Shown: positions 1-5,831 of the stretch, in pieces
Position numbering within the stretch: the stretch's first letter is position 1
How the letters are laid out: the number at the start of each line of letters is the position of its first letter
From: Actinomycetes bacterium
Lineage (GTDB): Bacteria; Actinomycetota; CALGFH01
Direction: 5' to 3'
Length of the DNA stretch: 11,713 nt
Assembly: GCA_030152105.1 (NCBI GenBank)
Contig: JASLIH010000239.1
Coordinates: 1 to 11,713 of the forward strand
Notes under the pieces: model-generated
Databases searched by the model: none
Told to the model about the DNA's origin: nothing
The model's input: only the letters and a program-made list of their open reading frames with translations
Made by a program: the position numbers and the translations under genes

Positions 1-1284
1 GAGGGTGCCGCGGACGAACTTCTTCATCTGGTGGGTGGCGTTGCGGGACTCGAACTCGCGGCCCAGCCCCCGGCCCTTGATGGTCTGGGCCAGGATCACC
101 GTCGGCTGGCCCTGGTGGTCGAGGGCGGCCCGGTAGGCGGCGTGGACCTTGCGCAGGTCGTGGCCGCCCCGGTCGACGGCCAGGGCGACCACCTCGTCGT
201 CGGACAGGCCGTCGATCAGCTGCCGCAGCCCCTTGGTGTCGAAGAGCTTCTCGCGGATGTAGGCCGGGCTCTCGGCGGCCAGGGTCTGGAACGCCCCGTC
301 GGGGGTCGAGTTCAGCTTGGCCACCAGCTCGCCGGTCTCGTCCCGGGCCAGCAGGTCGTCCCAGAGCCGGCCCCAGACGACCTTGACGACGTTCCAGCCG
401 GCCCCGCGGAACAGCGACTCCATCTCCTGGATGATCTTGCCGTTGCCGCGGACCGGGCCGTCCAGGCGCTGGAGGTTGCAGTTGAGCACGAAGGTCAGGT
501 TGTCAAGGTTCTCCCGGCCGGCCACCGTCAGCGCGCCCTGGGCCTCGGGCTCGTCCATCTCGCCGTCGCCGACAAAGGCGTACACCCGCGACCCGGAGGT
601 GTCGGCCAGCTCCCGGTGCTGCAGGTAACGGTTGAAGCGGGCCTGGTAGATGGCGTTGAGCGGGCCGAGGCCCATGGAGACGGTCGGGAACTCCCAGAAC
701 TCGGGCATGAGCCGGGGGTGCGGGTAGGACGACAGGCCCTCGGGCTTGCTCTCCTGGCGGAAGGCGTCCAGGTTGGCCTCGGTGAGCCGGCCCTCAAGGA
801 ACGCCCTGGCGTAGACGCCGGGGGCGGAGTGGCCCTGGAAGTAGATCTGGTCGCCGGCGCCGCCCTCCTTGCCCCGGAAGAAGTGGTTGAAGCCGACCTC
901 GAACAGCTCGGCCGCGGACGCGAACGAGGCCATGTGCCCGCCGACGCCCAGCTCGGGGCGGTTGGCCCGGGACACGATGGCGGCCGCGTTCCAGCGCACG
1001 ATCGCCAGCAGCCGCCGCTCCAGCTCCTCGTCGCCCGGGTAGTCGGGCTCGGCCGAGGCCGGGATGGTGTTCACGTAGTCGGTGGAGGGCAGCGGGGGCA
1101 GGCCCACCTCCAGGGTGCCGGCGTGGCTGAGGACCTTGCGGAGCAGGAAGCGTGCCCGGGCCGGCCCCTCGCGCTCGACAACGTCGCTCAGCGAGTCAAG
1201 CCAGTCTCTGGTCTCGTCGGGGTCGGGGTCGGGGAGCTGGTCCAGCGCCCCGACCGCGGTGACCTTTTCGCGCTCCTCGCTCAC
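1..1284 (-). CDS. aceE: Pyruvate dehydrogenase E1 component, homodimeric type (N-terminal half, 3' end outside window)
   Basis: This enzyme does the thiamine diphosphate (ThDP)-dependent decarboxylation of pyruvate and reductive acetylation of the lipoyl E2 subunit in the cytoplasmic pyruvate dehydrogenase complex. The visible 428 residues are the N-terminal ThDP/Mg-binding half of a protein that is usually about 900 residues long. The ThDP motif GDGEMDEPE lies at residues 239-247, followed by [17 protein letters not shown] from residue 268. The active-site histidine in GGHDLRK is residue 375, corresponding to His407 of the E. coli enzyme. The visible part ends in the family-typical RNATHQMKK region. 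I chose the GTG at 1284 because GGGAG stands 6 bases upstream and the protein starts about where relatives do; an ATG at 1331 is in another frame and soon hits a stop. The gene diverges from the LysE-type exporter across a 71-base gap. Family assignment is secure; the C-terminal half is not in view. Confidence 0.97.
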   Translation of the reverse strand, partial: MSEEREKVTAVGALDQLPDPDPDETRDWLDSLSDVVEREGPARARFLLRKVLSHAGTLEVGLPPLPSTDYVNTIPASAEPDYPGDEELERRLLAIVRWNAAAIVSRANRPELGVGGHMASFASAAELFEVGFNHFFRGKEGGAGDQIYFQGHSAPGVYARAFLEGRLTEANLDAFRQESKPEGLSSYPHPRLMPEFWEFPTVSMGLGPLNAIYQARFNRYLQHRELADTSGSRVYAFVGDGEMDEPEAQGALTVAGRENLDNLTFVLNCNLQRLDGPVRGNGKIIQEMESLFRGAGWNVVKVVWGRLWDDLLARDETGELVAKLNSTPDGAFQTLAAESPAYIREKLFDTKGLRQLIDGLSDDEVVALAVDRGGHDLRKVHAAYRAALDHQGQPTVILAQTIKGRGLGREFESRNATHQMKKFVRGTL

Positions 1285-1355
1285 CGTCGGCTCCCTGGGT
1301 CTGGGGGGTTTGTCGTCTCCGGCCCCCACATTAGTCGCCGTCGACGGCCACTACC
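1285..1355. promoter_or_regulatory. Divergent intergenic region between aceE and the LysE-type exporter
   Basis: This 71-base gap must hold the start signals for two divergent genes. On the minus side, GGGAG lies 6 bases before the aceE GTG. On the plus side I see no convincing Shine-Dalgarno sequence before the exporter ATG, so that transcript may be leaderless or very short-leadered. No clear -35/-10 pair or long inverted repeat stands out. The regulatory role is inferred from gene orientation. Confidence 0.4.
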
Positions 1356-1994
1356 ATGACGGGCGTGACCGAGGTGCTGTGGCTGGGGATGCTGCTGGGA
1401 GTGGGGGCCGCGCTCTCGGTCGGGCCCATCTTCGTGGTCATCATCCAGCAGGCCGCCACCAGCGGGTTCGGGGCCGCGTTCCGGGTCATTCTCGGGTCGG
1501 CCACCGCCGACCTGGTGCTGCTGCTCCCGGCCCTGGCCTTCGCCTGGATCATCCGCTCGCTGGACCGGGGGGCGCTGTGGGTCGGGACCGTCGGCGCCCT
1601 GTTCCTGCTGTACCTGGCCTGGCAGGCCGGCCGCGACGCGGTCGCCCTGTGGCGGCGGGACCGCCAGCTCGAGGTCAGCCACCGCTGGGCCTTCTGGAAG
1701 GGCGTCACCGGCAACCTGGCCAACCCCCTCACCTGGACGTTCTGGCTGGCCACGGGCACCCCGGCGATGCTCGCCGCCCAGCGCGCCGGGGGCACGGCCG
1801 GGCTGGTGCTGTTCACCGTCGTCTGGTTCCTGGTCGCCTCGGGCCTCGAGGCGGTGATCGCCCTGGCCGTGGCCCGCTCCGGCCGGCGGGTCGGCCCCCG
1901 CGGCCAGGCCTGGCTCACCGGCATCTCGGCGGTGGCGTTCGTCTTCCTGGCCGCGACCCTGGTCGCCCGCGACGTCCTGCCGCAACTGGGCTAG
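1356..1994 (+). CDS. LysE/RhtB-family exporter
   Basis: The 212-residue protein is very hydrophobic, with about six predicted membrane segments (near residues 5-27, 38-64, 71-91, 112-132, 147-171 and 184-206). This is the usual size and topology of the LysE/RhtB family, which exports amino acids and related metabolites across the cytoplasmic membrane. The family-typical glycine-rich first helix with SVGP and the following phenylalanine is at residues 22-25, and the NLANPLTWTFW stretch is also characteristic. Substrate cannot be told from sequence. The ATG at 1356 has no obvious ribosome binding site; an in-frame GTG three codons later is an alternative. It ends on a CTAG whose reverse complement also supplies the stop of the convergent EamA gene, giving a 4-base tail-to-tail overlap. 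Confidence 0.9.
   Translation: MTGVTEVLWLGMLLGVGAALSVGPIFVVIIQQAATSGFGAAFRVILGSATADLVLLLPALAFAWIIRSLDRGALWVGTVGALFLLYLAWQAGRDAVALWRRDRQLEVSHRWAFWKGVTGNLANPLTWTFWLATGTPAMLAAQRAGGTAGLVLFTVVWFLVASGLEAVIALAVARSGRRVGPRGQAWLTGISAVAFVFLAATLVARDVLPQLG
1991..1994. other. Shared palindromic stop (CTAG) of two convergent genes
   Basis: The tetranucleotide CTAG reads TAG on both strands. It terminates the LysE-type exporter (TAG at 1992-1994) and the EamA transporter (TAG read from 1993 to 1991). There is no room for a bidirectional terminator between the two genes, so transcripts must end inside the opposing gene or be stopped by a factor. Confidence 0.9.
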
Positions 1995-2950
1995 GCGACC
2001 TCCGGCCGGGCCCTGGCCGCGGCCAGCTGGGCCAGGACGACCCCGGCGACGACCAGGCCGGCCCCGGCCAGCTGGGCCGGGTTGAGGCGCTGGCCGAGCA
2101 GCAGCCAGGCGAAGGCGGCCGCGAACACCGGCTCGGCGGTGGCGGCGATCCCGGCGGTGGCGGCGCTGATCACCCGGACCGCCCCGACGGCCAGGGCGAA
2201 CGGCAGCAGCGTGCCCAGCAGCCCGACCCCCAGCACGGCCCCGGCCACACCCGGGTCGGCCAGGAAGGCCAGCGGCCACGACCACCACGGCACGGCCAGC
2301 GACCAGATGGCCACCGCGACCAGGAACCCCCACAGCAGCGTGGTCGCCGGCTCGGCCCCCCGGCGGCCGGCCAGCTCGGCCGACAGCAGGTAGGCGGCGA
2401 ACAGCACCGCCGAGGCCAGCCCGGCGGCCAGCCCGGGCAGGTCCAGGGCGCCCAGCCCCTCAAGGGCCCGGCTGACCAGCACGGCCCCGGCCAGCGACAG
2501 CCCGGCCGCCGCCCAGGCCAGCCGCCCCGGACTCCCCGTCGACCGGGGGGCTAGGCTTGCGGCTCGGGTCCCTCGCAGCAGCAGGGTGGTCATGGCCAGC
2601 AGGATCGCCGGCCCGGTGTACTGCAGGGCCACCGCGACCCCGACCGGCAGGTGGTCGATGGCCAGGTAGTAGGTGAGGTTGACGGCGGCCACACAAGCCC
2701 CGAACCCGGCCAGGGCCGGCCAGGTCCCCGGCGGCGGCCGCAGCAGGCCGGGCCGCCGCCAGGCCAGGAACGGGGCCAGCGCGACCAGCGCCACCGCGAC
2801 CCGGGCCTCGGCCAGCCGTACCGGCGGCACCCCCCGCTCGAAGGCGTACTTGGCCAGCACCGCCGCCATCGCCCAGCAGGCCCCGGCCAGCACCACCCTG
2901 AGCAGAGCGCCGACCACCGCACCCCGGTCCGGCCGGGTCTCAGCACGCAT
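1991..2950 (-). CDS. EamA/DMT-superfamily transporter (RhaT/RarD-like)
   Basis: The 319-residue integral membrane protein has two tandem EamA-type halves and about ten membrane helices, as in drug/metabolite transporters. The first half covers roughly residues 12-140, including the conserved stretch with LPVGVAVALQYTGPAIL. The second covers roughly 160-310 and carries the typical AEPVFAAAFAWLLLGQ signature near the C-terminus. A basic Ser/Thr-rich linker joins the halves. Members move amino acids, purines, sugars or drugs; the substrate here cannot be predicted. The frame stays open to 3067, but I start at the ATG at 2950. The extra 39 residues are not membrane-transporter-like, contain three cysteines, and would run into the start of the plus-strand small gene. 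Upstream of this ATG a TACTGT at leaderless spacing supports the shorter protein. Confidence 0.92.
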   Translation of the reverse strand: MRAETRPDRGAVVGALLRVVLAGACWAMAAVLAKYAFERGVPPVRLAEARVAVALVALAPFLAWRRPGLLRPPPGTWPALAGFGACVAAVNLTYYLAIDHLPVGVAVALQYTGPAILLAMTTLLLRGTRAASLAPRSTGSPGRLAWAAAGLSLAGAVLVSRALEGLGALDLPGLAAGLASAVLFAAYLLSAELAGRRGAEPATTLLWGFLVAVAIWSLAVPWWSWPLAFLADPGVAGAVLGVGLLGTLLPFALAVGAVRVISAATAGIAATAEPVFAAAFAWLLLGQRLNPAQLAGAGLVVAGVVLAQLAAARARPEVA

Positions 2951-2956
2951 CCCCCA

Positions 2957-2962
2957 ACAGTA
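2957..2962 (-). promoter_or_regulatory. Candidate -10 element for the EamA transporter (leaderless start)
   Basis: Read on the minus strand, TACTGT fits the TANNNT -10 pattern and ends 6 bases before the ATG at 2950. That spacing would place the transcription start at or next to the A of the ATG, as in the leaderless messages common in actinobacteria. No good -35 is visible at 16-18 bases upstream. The wider 2951-3032 gap also holds two small palindromes (2965-2975 and 2973-2980). This is a pattern-based inference only. Confidence 0.3.
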
Positions 2963-3032
2963 GGGGTCTGAGACCGCGGTTGGCTGGGAACAACAGGCCA
3001 AGCAGGCCGTCGAGCTGGAGGAAGGAAGGACC

Positions 3033-3173
3033 ATGGCACGGACCTGGAGGCGGCGTCGGACCAGCACCCGGCGCAGGAGCGGGTACCGGCGGGGACAGTC
3101 GGGGATCGACCCGCTGTTCTGGGTGGCGCTGGGGGTGGCGGTGCTGATCGCGCTGTTCGCGGTCGCCCGCTGA
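3033..3173 (+). CDS. Small basic single-pass membrane protein, 46 residues, unknown function
   Basis: The ATG at 3033 is preceded by a purine-rich run, GGAGGAAGGAAGG, which is the strongest ribosome binding site in this half of the window. The protein has a strongly basic N-terminus (about eleven arginines in the first 20 residues), a short SGIDPLFW linker, and one hydrophobic helix at about residues 29-45. It ends directly in Ala-Arg. By the positive-inside rule the arginine-rich tail should lie in the cytoplasm with the helix in the membrane. I do not recognise a family. It is divergent from the EamA gene and its TGA lies only 2 bases from the stop of the convergent DUF885 gene. Good translation signals and sensible topology argue for a real gene; short length and G+C-rich context leave some doubt. 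Confidence 0.6.
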   Translation: MARTWRRRRTSTRRRSGYRRGQSGIDPLFWVALGVAVLIALFAVAR

Positions 3174-3180
3174 GCTCAGC
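3169..3180. repeat. 12-base perfect palindrome holding two convergent stop codons
   Basis: GCTGAGCTCAGC is a perfect palindrome. The TGA at 3171-3173 ends the small membrane protein gene and the TCA at 3176-3178 is the reverse-strand TGA of the DUF885 gene. Without a loop or T-run it is not a convincing intrinsic terminator. The symmetry follows partly from the two abutting TGA codons around GC. Confidence 0.7.
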
Positions 3181-4729
3181 TGGGGAGCAGGTGGCGGGCG
3201 ACGATCGCCGGGGGCGGGGCGCCGGACGCGAGCAGGCAGTCATGGAAGCCGCGGAGGTCGCCGCCGACCTGGTCGCGGAGGGCGAGGATCTCGAGCTTGC
3301 CGAGGGTGTAGGCGAAGTAGCCGGGGTCCCAGGTGCCGCGGACGGCCTCCAGGCGGGCATGGTCGGGGTCGAGGCCGGCGGTGGTCTCGAACTCGGTCGT
3401 GGCCTCGTCCAGGGTCATCCCCTGGGTGTGCATGCCGACCGCGCACAGCAGGCGGGCCGCCCGGACCAGGGCGTCGGTCCGCATGGCCACCTCGGCCTCG
3501 GGGTCGCCGGCCCGGAAGCCGGCGTCGAAGGCCGCCTCCTCGCAGTAGTGGGCCCAGCCCTCGCCGAGGATCTCGTTCCACAGGGCGGTGGCGACCCGGC
3601 TCGGGGCCCGGCGCAGGTGCAGCTCGTGGGCGTGGTGGCCCGGGTAGGTCTCGTGCAGGGTGCAGACGGCCAGGATGTGCGGCTCGAACAGGCCCATCCA
3701 GCGCCCGGTCCGCTCGGCGTCCCACTCGGGCAGGGGCGGGGTCAGGTAGTAGCGGAAGCTGGACGGGGGCACCGGGTCGAACGGCCCCGGGGCGTGGTGG
3801 AAGGCCAGCGCCCCGCGCAGGTACAGCGGGGCGGCCTCGACCCCGGGCGGCTCGTCGGAGGGCAGCGACATGAAGCCGCTGTCGGCCACGAACTGGCGGC
3901 ACTCGGCCACCGAGGCCGCGGCCGCCGCCAGCAGCTCTCCGGCCGCCGGGGCCCGCTTGGCCGCCCGGGCCCTGACCTCGGTCGGGGTGCCGCCGGCGTG
4001 GGCGGCCGCCTCCCGCTGGAAGGCCAGCTGCCGGTCGGCCTCGGCCCGTCCCCTGGCCAGCAGCCCGGCCGGGTCGAGGGCGGTGCCGGTGCGGACCCGC
4101 AGCAGCTCGGCGAAGTCGGCCGGCCCCCAGGGGGCCAGCGGCGGCCCGTCCAGCCCGGCCACGGTGGCCGCGTACCGCTCGACCGCGGCCGCGGCCCGCT
4201 CGGCCACCTCGGCCCCGGCCTGGGCGGCGACCTCGGTCCGGTAGAAGCTGGCGTACCCCGGGAACACGTCGGCGGCCGCCTCCCGGAACGCCAGCGGCAC
4301 CTCCTCCAGCCCGCCGGCCAGGCCGTCGAGGGCGTCGGGGACCTGCTCCAGGTGCCGCCGCAGCCCGTCCGCGCGCTCGGCCGCGGTCCCGGGCGGGCCC
4401 TCCAGATAGGAGGTCACCCCCAGCACCCGGCCCGCCCACAGCGGGTCCCGGCGGGCCTGCTCGCGCCGGGCCAGCAGCAGCTCCTCCTCGGCCAGGACCA
4501 GGGCCAGGTGGTCGCGGTCGGCCGCCTCCTGGCCGCCGGCCGCGGGCAGGGCGGCCAGGGTCTCGAGGTGGCGGCGGCGCTCGGCCGCCCGGCGGCGCAG
4601 CCCGGCGGGGGAGAGGTCGTCGACCCGCCCCTCGTAGGCGCGTAGGCCCAGGTCGCGACCCTGCGACGGGAACGCGTCGAGCATCGCGTCCAGGATGGCG
4701 TCGAGCGTCCGTCTTGTCGCACCTGTCAT
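3176..4729 (-). CDS. DUF885 family protein, predicted zinc metallopeptidase-like
   Basis: The 517-residue protein matches the DUF885 family, whose members have a metallopeptidase-like helical fold and are thought to be zinc-dependent peptidases or carboxypeptidase-like enzymes. The zinc-site motif HETYPGHH is at residues 359-366, a variant of HExxH. The second family motif, EGWAHYCEE, is at residues 390-398 and supplies a likely acidic metal ligand. A DPGYFAYTLGKLEIL stretch near the C-terminus is also family-typical. There is no signal peptide, so it is probably cytoplasmic. Length is normal for the family. The ATG at 4729 lacks a clear Shine-Dalgarno sequence, and the protein starts with a helical segment that fits relatives. 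It is divergent from the B12 operon and their start signals nearly overlap. The substrate is unknown; a link to B12 is not implied by the sequence. Confidence 0.9.
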   Translation of the reverse strand: MTGATRRTLDAILDAMLDAFPSQGRDLGLRAYEGRVDDLSPAGLRRRAAERRRHLETLAALPAAGGQEAADRDHLALVLAEEELLLARREQARRDPLWAGRVLGVTSYLEGPPGTAAERADGLRRHLEQVPDALDGLAGGLEEVPLAFREAAADVFPGYASFYRTEVAAQAGAEVAERAAAAVERYAATVAGLDGPPLAPWGPADFAELLRVRTGTALDPAGLLARGRAEADRQLAFQREAAAHAGGTPTEVRARAAKRAPAAGELLAAAAASVAECRQFVADSGFMSLPSDEPPGVEAAPLYLRGALAFHHAPGPFDPVPPSSFRYYLTPPLPEWDAERTGRWMGLFEPHILAVCTLHETYPGHHAHELHLRRAPSRVATALWNEILGEGWAHYCEEAAFDAGFRAGDPEAEVAMRTDALVRAARLLCAVGMHTQGMTLDEATTEFETTAGLDPDHARLEAVRGTWDPGYFAYTLGKLEILALRDQVGGDLRGFHDCLLASGAPPPAIVARHLLPS

Positions 4730-4750
4730 GGCCGGAGTCTGTCATATACT
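4723..4750 (+). promoter_or_regulatory. Promoter of the B12 riboswitch and btu-cob operon
   Basis: TATACT at 4745-4750 is five of six to the TATAAT consensus and is striking in this G+C-rich context. CTGTCA at 4723-4728 is four of six to TTGACA with a 16-base spacer. Transcription would start near 4757, just ahead of the first hairpin of the riboswitch leader. The -35 lies over the first codons of the divergent DUF885 gene. Confidence 0.65.
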
Positions 4751-4753
4751 CCG
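4733..4753. repeat. Dyad (6-base arms, 9-base spacer) over the divergent promoters; possible operator
   Basis: CGGAGT at 4733-4738 and ACTCCG at 4748-4753 are perfect inverted arms separated by 9 bases, giving a 21-base dyad. It covers the TATACT -10 of the B12 operon and ends 3 bases upstream of the DUF885 start codon at 4729. Its position would let a bound dimeric regulator affect both genes. Operator function is inference; chance in G+C-rich sequence is possible. Confidence 0.35.
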
Positions 4754-4757
4754 CGTG

Positions 4758-4967
4758 CCCGGCGCCTCCGCCGGGTGCCACGGAGACCAGCGAAGTCCGG
4801 TGCGAATCCGGCGCTGTCCCGCAACTGTGAGGCCCCGCCAGCCGTGGCGGGGACAAGCCAGGTCGCCTGCCTCCGTGGCCGCAAGCTCAGTCCTCGGAGG
4901 AAGGGCGGGTTATGCCTCGGGTTCCCACCGGCCTCGCATCCTCCGACCGAGAGGAGGATGCATGAGG
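4758..4967 (+). ncRNA. Cobalamin riboswitch with ribosome-site-sequestering expression platform
   Basis: This leader senses adenosylcobalamin and controls the operon. A 7-bp GC hairpin (4758-4764 with 4769-4775) precedes the aptamer. The aptamer is closed by a perfect 9-bp P1, GCCACGGAG at 4777-4785 with CTCCGTGGC at 4871-4879. Inside are the P3 hairpin around TGCGAAT (4797-4811), the conserved CCCGCAACTGTGA segment (4818-4830), a peripheral stem 4833-4839 with 4846-4852, and the B12 box AGCCAGGTCGCCTGCC (4856-4871). Downstream, GCATCCTCC (4936-4944) pairs perfectly with GGAGGATGC (4953-4961). The stem extends through CCTC (4932-4935) with GAGG (4964-4967) past a 2-base AT bulge, so the Shine-Dalgarno sequence and ATG are both buried. 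GGAGGA at 4896-4901 can pair with TCCTCC at 4939-4944 as an anti-sequestor. There is no T-run, so control is probably translational: B12 bound, btuF off. Confidence 0.95.
4953..4957 (+). promoter_or_regulatory. Ribosome binding site of btuF, occluded by the riboswitch hairpin
   Basis: GGAGG lies 4 bases before the ATG at 4962 and forms part of the 3' strand of the sequestering hairpin. It fixes the btuF start at 4962 even though the frame stays open far upstream through the riboswitch. Confidence 0.9.
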
Positions 4968-5831
4968 AGATCGCTCGTCCCCCTGCTGCTGCTCGTGGCC
5001 CTGGTGGCCGGCGGCTGCGGCAAGGACGTGACCACCCAGAGCGCGGCCGCGCCGGGGCCGAAGCGCATCGTGTCGCTGTCGCCGACCGCGACCGAGATGC
5101 TGTTCGCCATCGGCGCCGGCGGTCAGGTGGTGGCCGTCGACAGCAACTCCAACTACCCGGCCGAGGCGCCCAAGACCGAGCTGTCGGCCTACCAGCCGAA
5201 CATCGAGGCCATCGCCGGCTACAAGCCCGACCTGGTCGTCTACTCCGACGACCCCGGGGAGCTGAAGGCCGGGCTCGACAAGCTGCGCATCCCGGCGCTC
5301 AAGCAGCCGGCGGCCACCCGCCTGGAGGACACCTACGCCCAGCTCGACCAGCTCGGCAAGGCCACCGGCCACGTGGACGAGGCCGGCCAGCTGGCCGCCA
5401 CCATGCGGACCGAGATCGAGAAGATCGCCGCCGCCGACCGGCCCGAACGGCCGCTGACCTACTACCACGAGCTGGACAAGAACCTGTACTCGGCCACCTC
5501 CAAGACCTTCATCGGCCAGCTGTACGACCAGCTCGGCATGAGGAACATCGCCGACGCGGCCGACAAGCAGGCCAGCGGCTACCCGCAGCTGTCGGCCGAG
5601 TACGTCATCAAGGCCGACCCCGACCTGATCTTCCTGGCCGACACCAAGTGCTGCGCCCAGTCGGCCAAGACGGTCGCGGCCAGGGACGGCTGGGACAAGC
5701 TCACCGCCGTCAGGTCCGGCGGCGTGGTCGAGCTCGACGACGACGTCGCCTCCCGTTGGGGCCCGCGGGTCGTCGACTTCCTCAAGGTGGTCGCGGCCAA
5801 GGTCCAGGCCCTGGAGGCGGTTGGTTCGTGA
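4962..5831 (+). CDS. btuF: Corrinoid ABC transporter substrate-binding lipoprotein
   Basis: This lipoprotein captures cobalamin or other corrinoids outside the membrane and delivers them to BtuCD. It has 289 residues. Residues 1-18 are a lipoprotein signal peptide (two arginines, then a leucine/valine-rich core) with lipobox AGGC and lipidated Cys19. The mature part shows the BtuF-type helical-backbone fold: KRIVSLSPTATE near residues 40-51, the NYP turn, then KPDLVV, and in the second lobe YVIKADPDLIFLAD. Adjacent cysteines, Cys230 and Cys231 in TKCCAQ, are an unusual exposed-loop feature I recall from actinobacterial relatives. The start is set by the riboswitch-controlled ribosome site. 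Its TGA overlaps the GTG of btuC by 4 bases. A siderophore/haem-binding relative is possible by fold alone, but riboswitch control and neighbouring cob genes make corrinoid binding by far the best call. Confidence 0.93.
   Translation: MRRSLVPLLLLVALVAGGCGKDVTTQSAAAPGPKRIVSLSPTATEMLFAIGAGGQVVAVDSNSNYPAEAPKTELSAYQPNIEAIAGYKPDLVVYSDDPGELKAGLDKLRIPALKQPAATRLEDTYAQLDQLGKATGHVDEAGQLAATMRTEIEKIAAADRPERPLTYYHELDKNLYSATSKTFIGQLYDQLGMRNIADAADKQASGYPQLSAEYVIKADPDLIFLADTKCCAQSAKTVAARDGWDKLTAVRSGGVVELDDDVASRWGPRVVDFLKVVAAKVQALEAVGS

Noticed and set aside
31..1359. Long open frame (442 codons) on the plus strand over aceE
   Set aside because: It is antisense to a secure aceE reading frame. The product is low-complexity Gly/Val/Leu/Arg text typical of the opposite strand of G+C-rich genes, with no recognisable domain.
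2951..3067. Longer N-terminus for the EamA transporter starting at 3067
   Set aside because: The added 39 residues are not family-like and would overlap the start and ribosome site of the small plus-strand gene. The ATG at 2950 gives a normal-length protein.
3240..4856. Alternative 538-codon minus-strand frame over the DUF885 gene
   Set aside because: It is a shifted frame of the same strand with Arg/Gly/Pro-rich low-complexity product. The DUF885 frame has the conserved motifs and ends properly.
4936..4961. The hairpin before btuF as a transcription terminator
   Set aside because: There is no T-run after it and it overlaps the ribosome site and start codon, so a translational sequestor explains it better.
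4775..5827. Upstream extension of the btuC reading frame through the riboswitch and btuF
   Set aside because: The frame is open only because stop codons are rare at this G+C. The translated part is Arg/Gly/Pro-rich and lies over the structured riboswitch and the clear btuF gene; btuC starts at the GTG at 5828.
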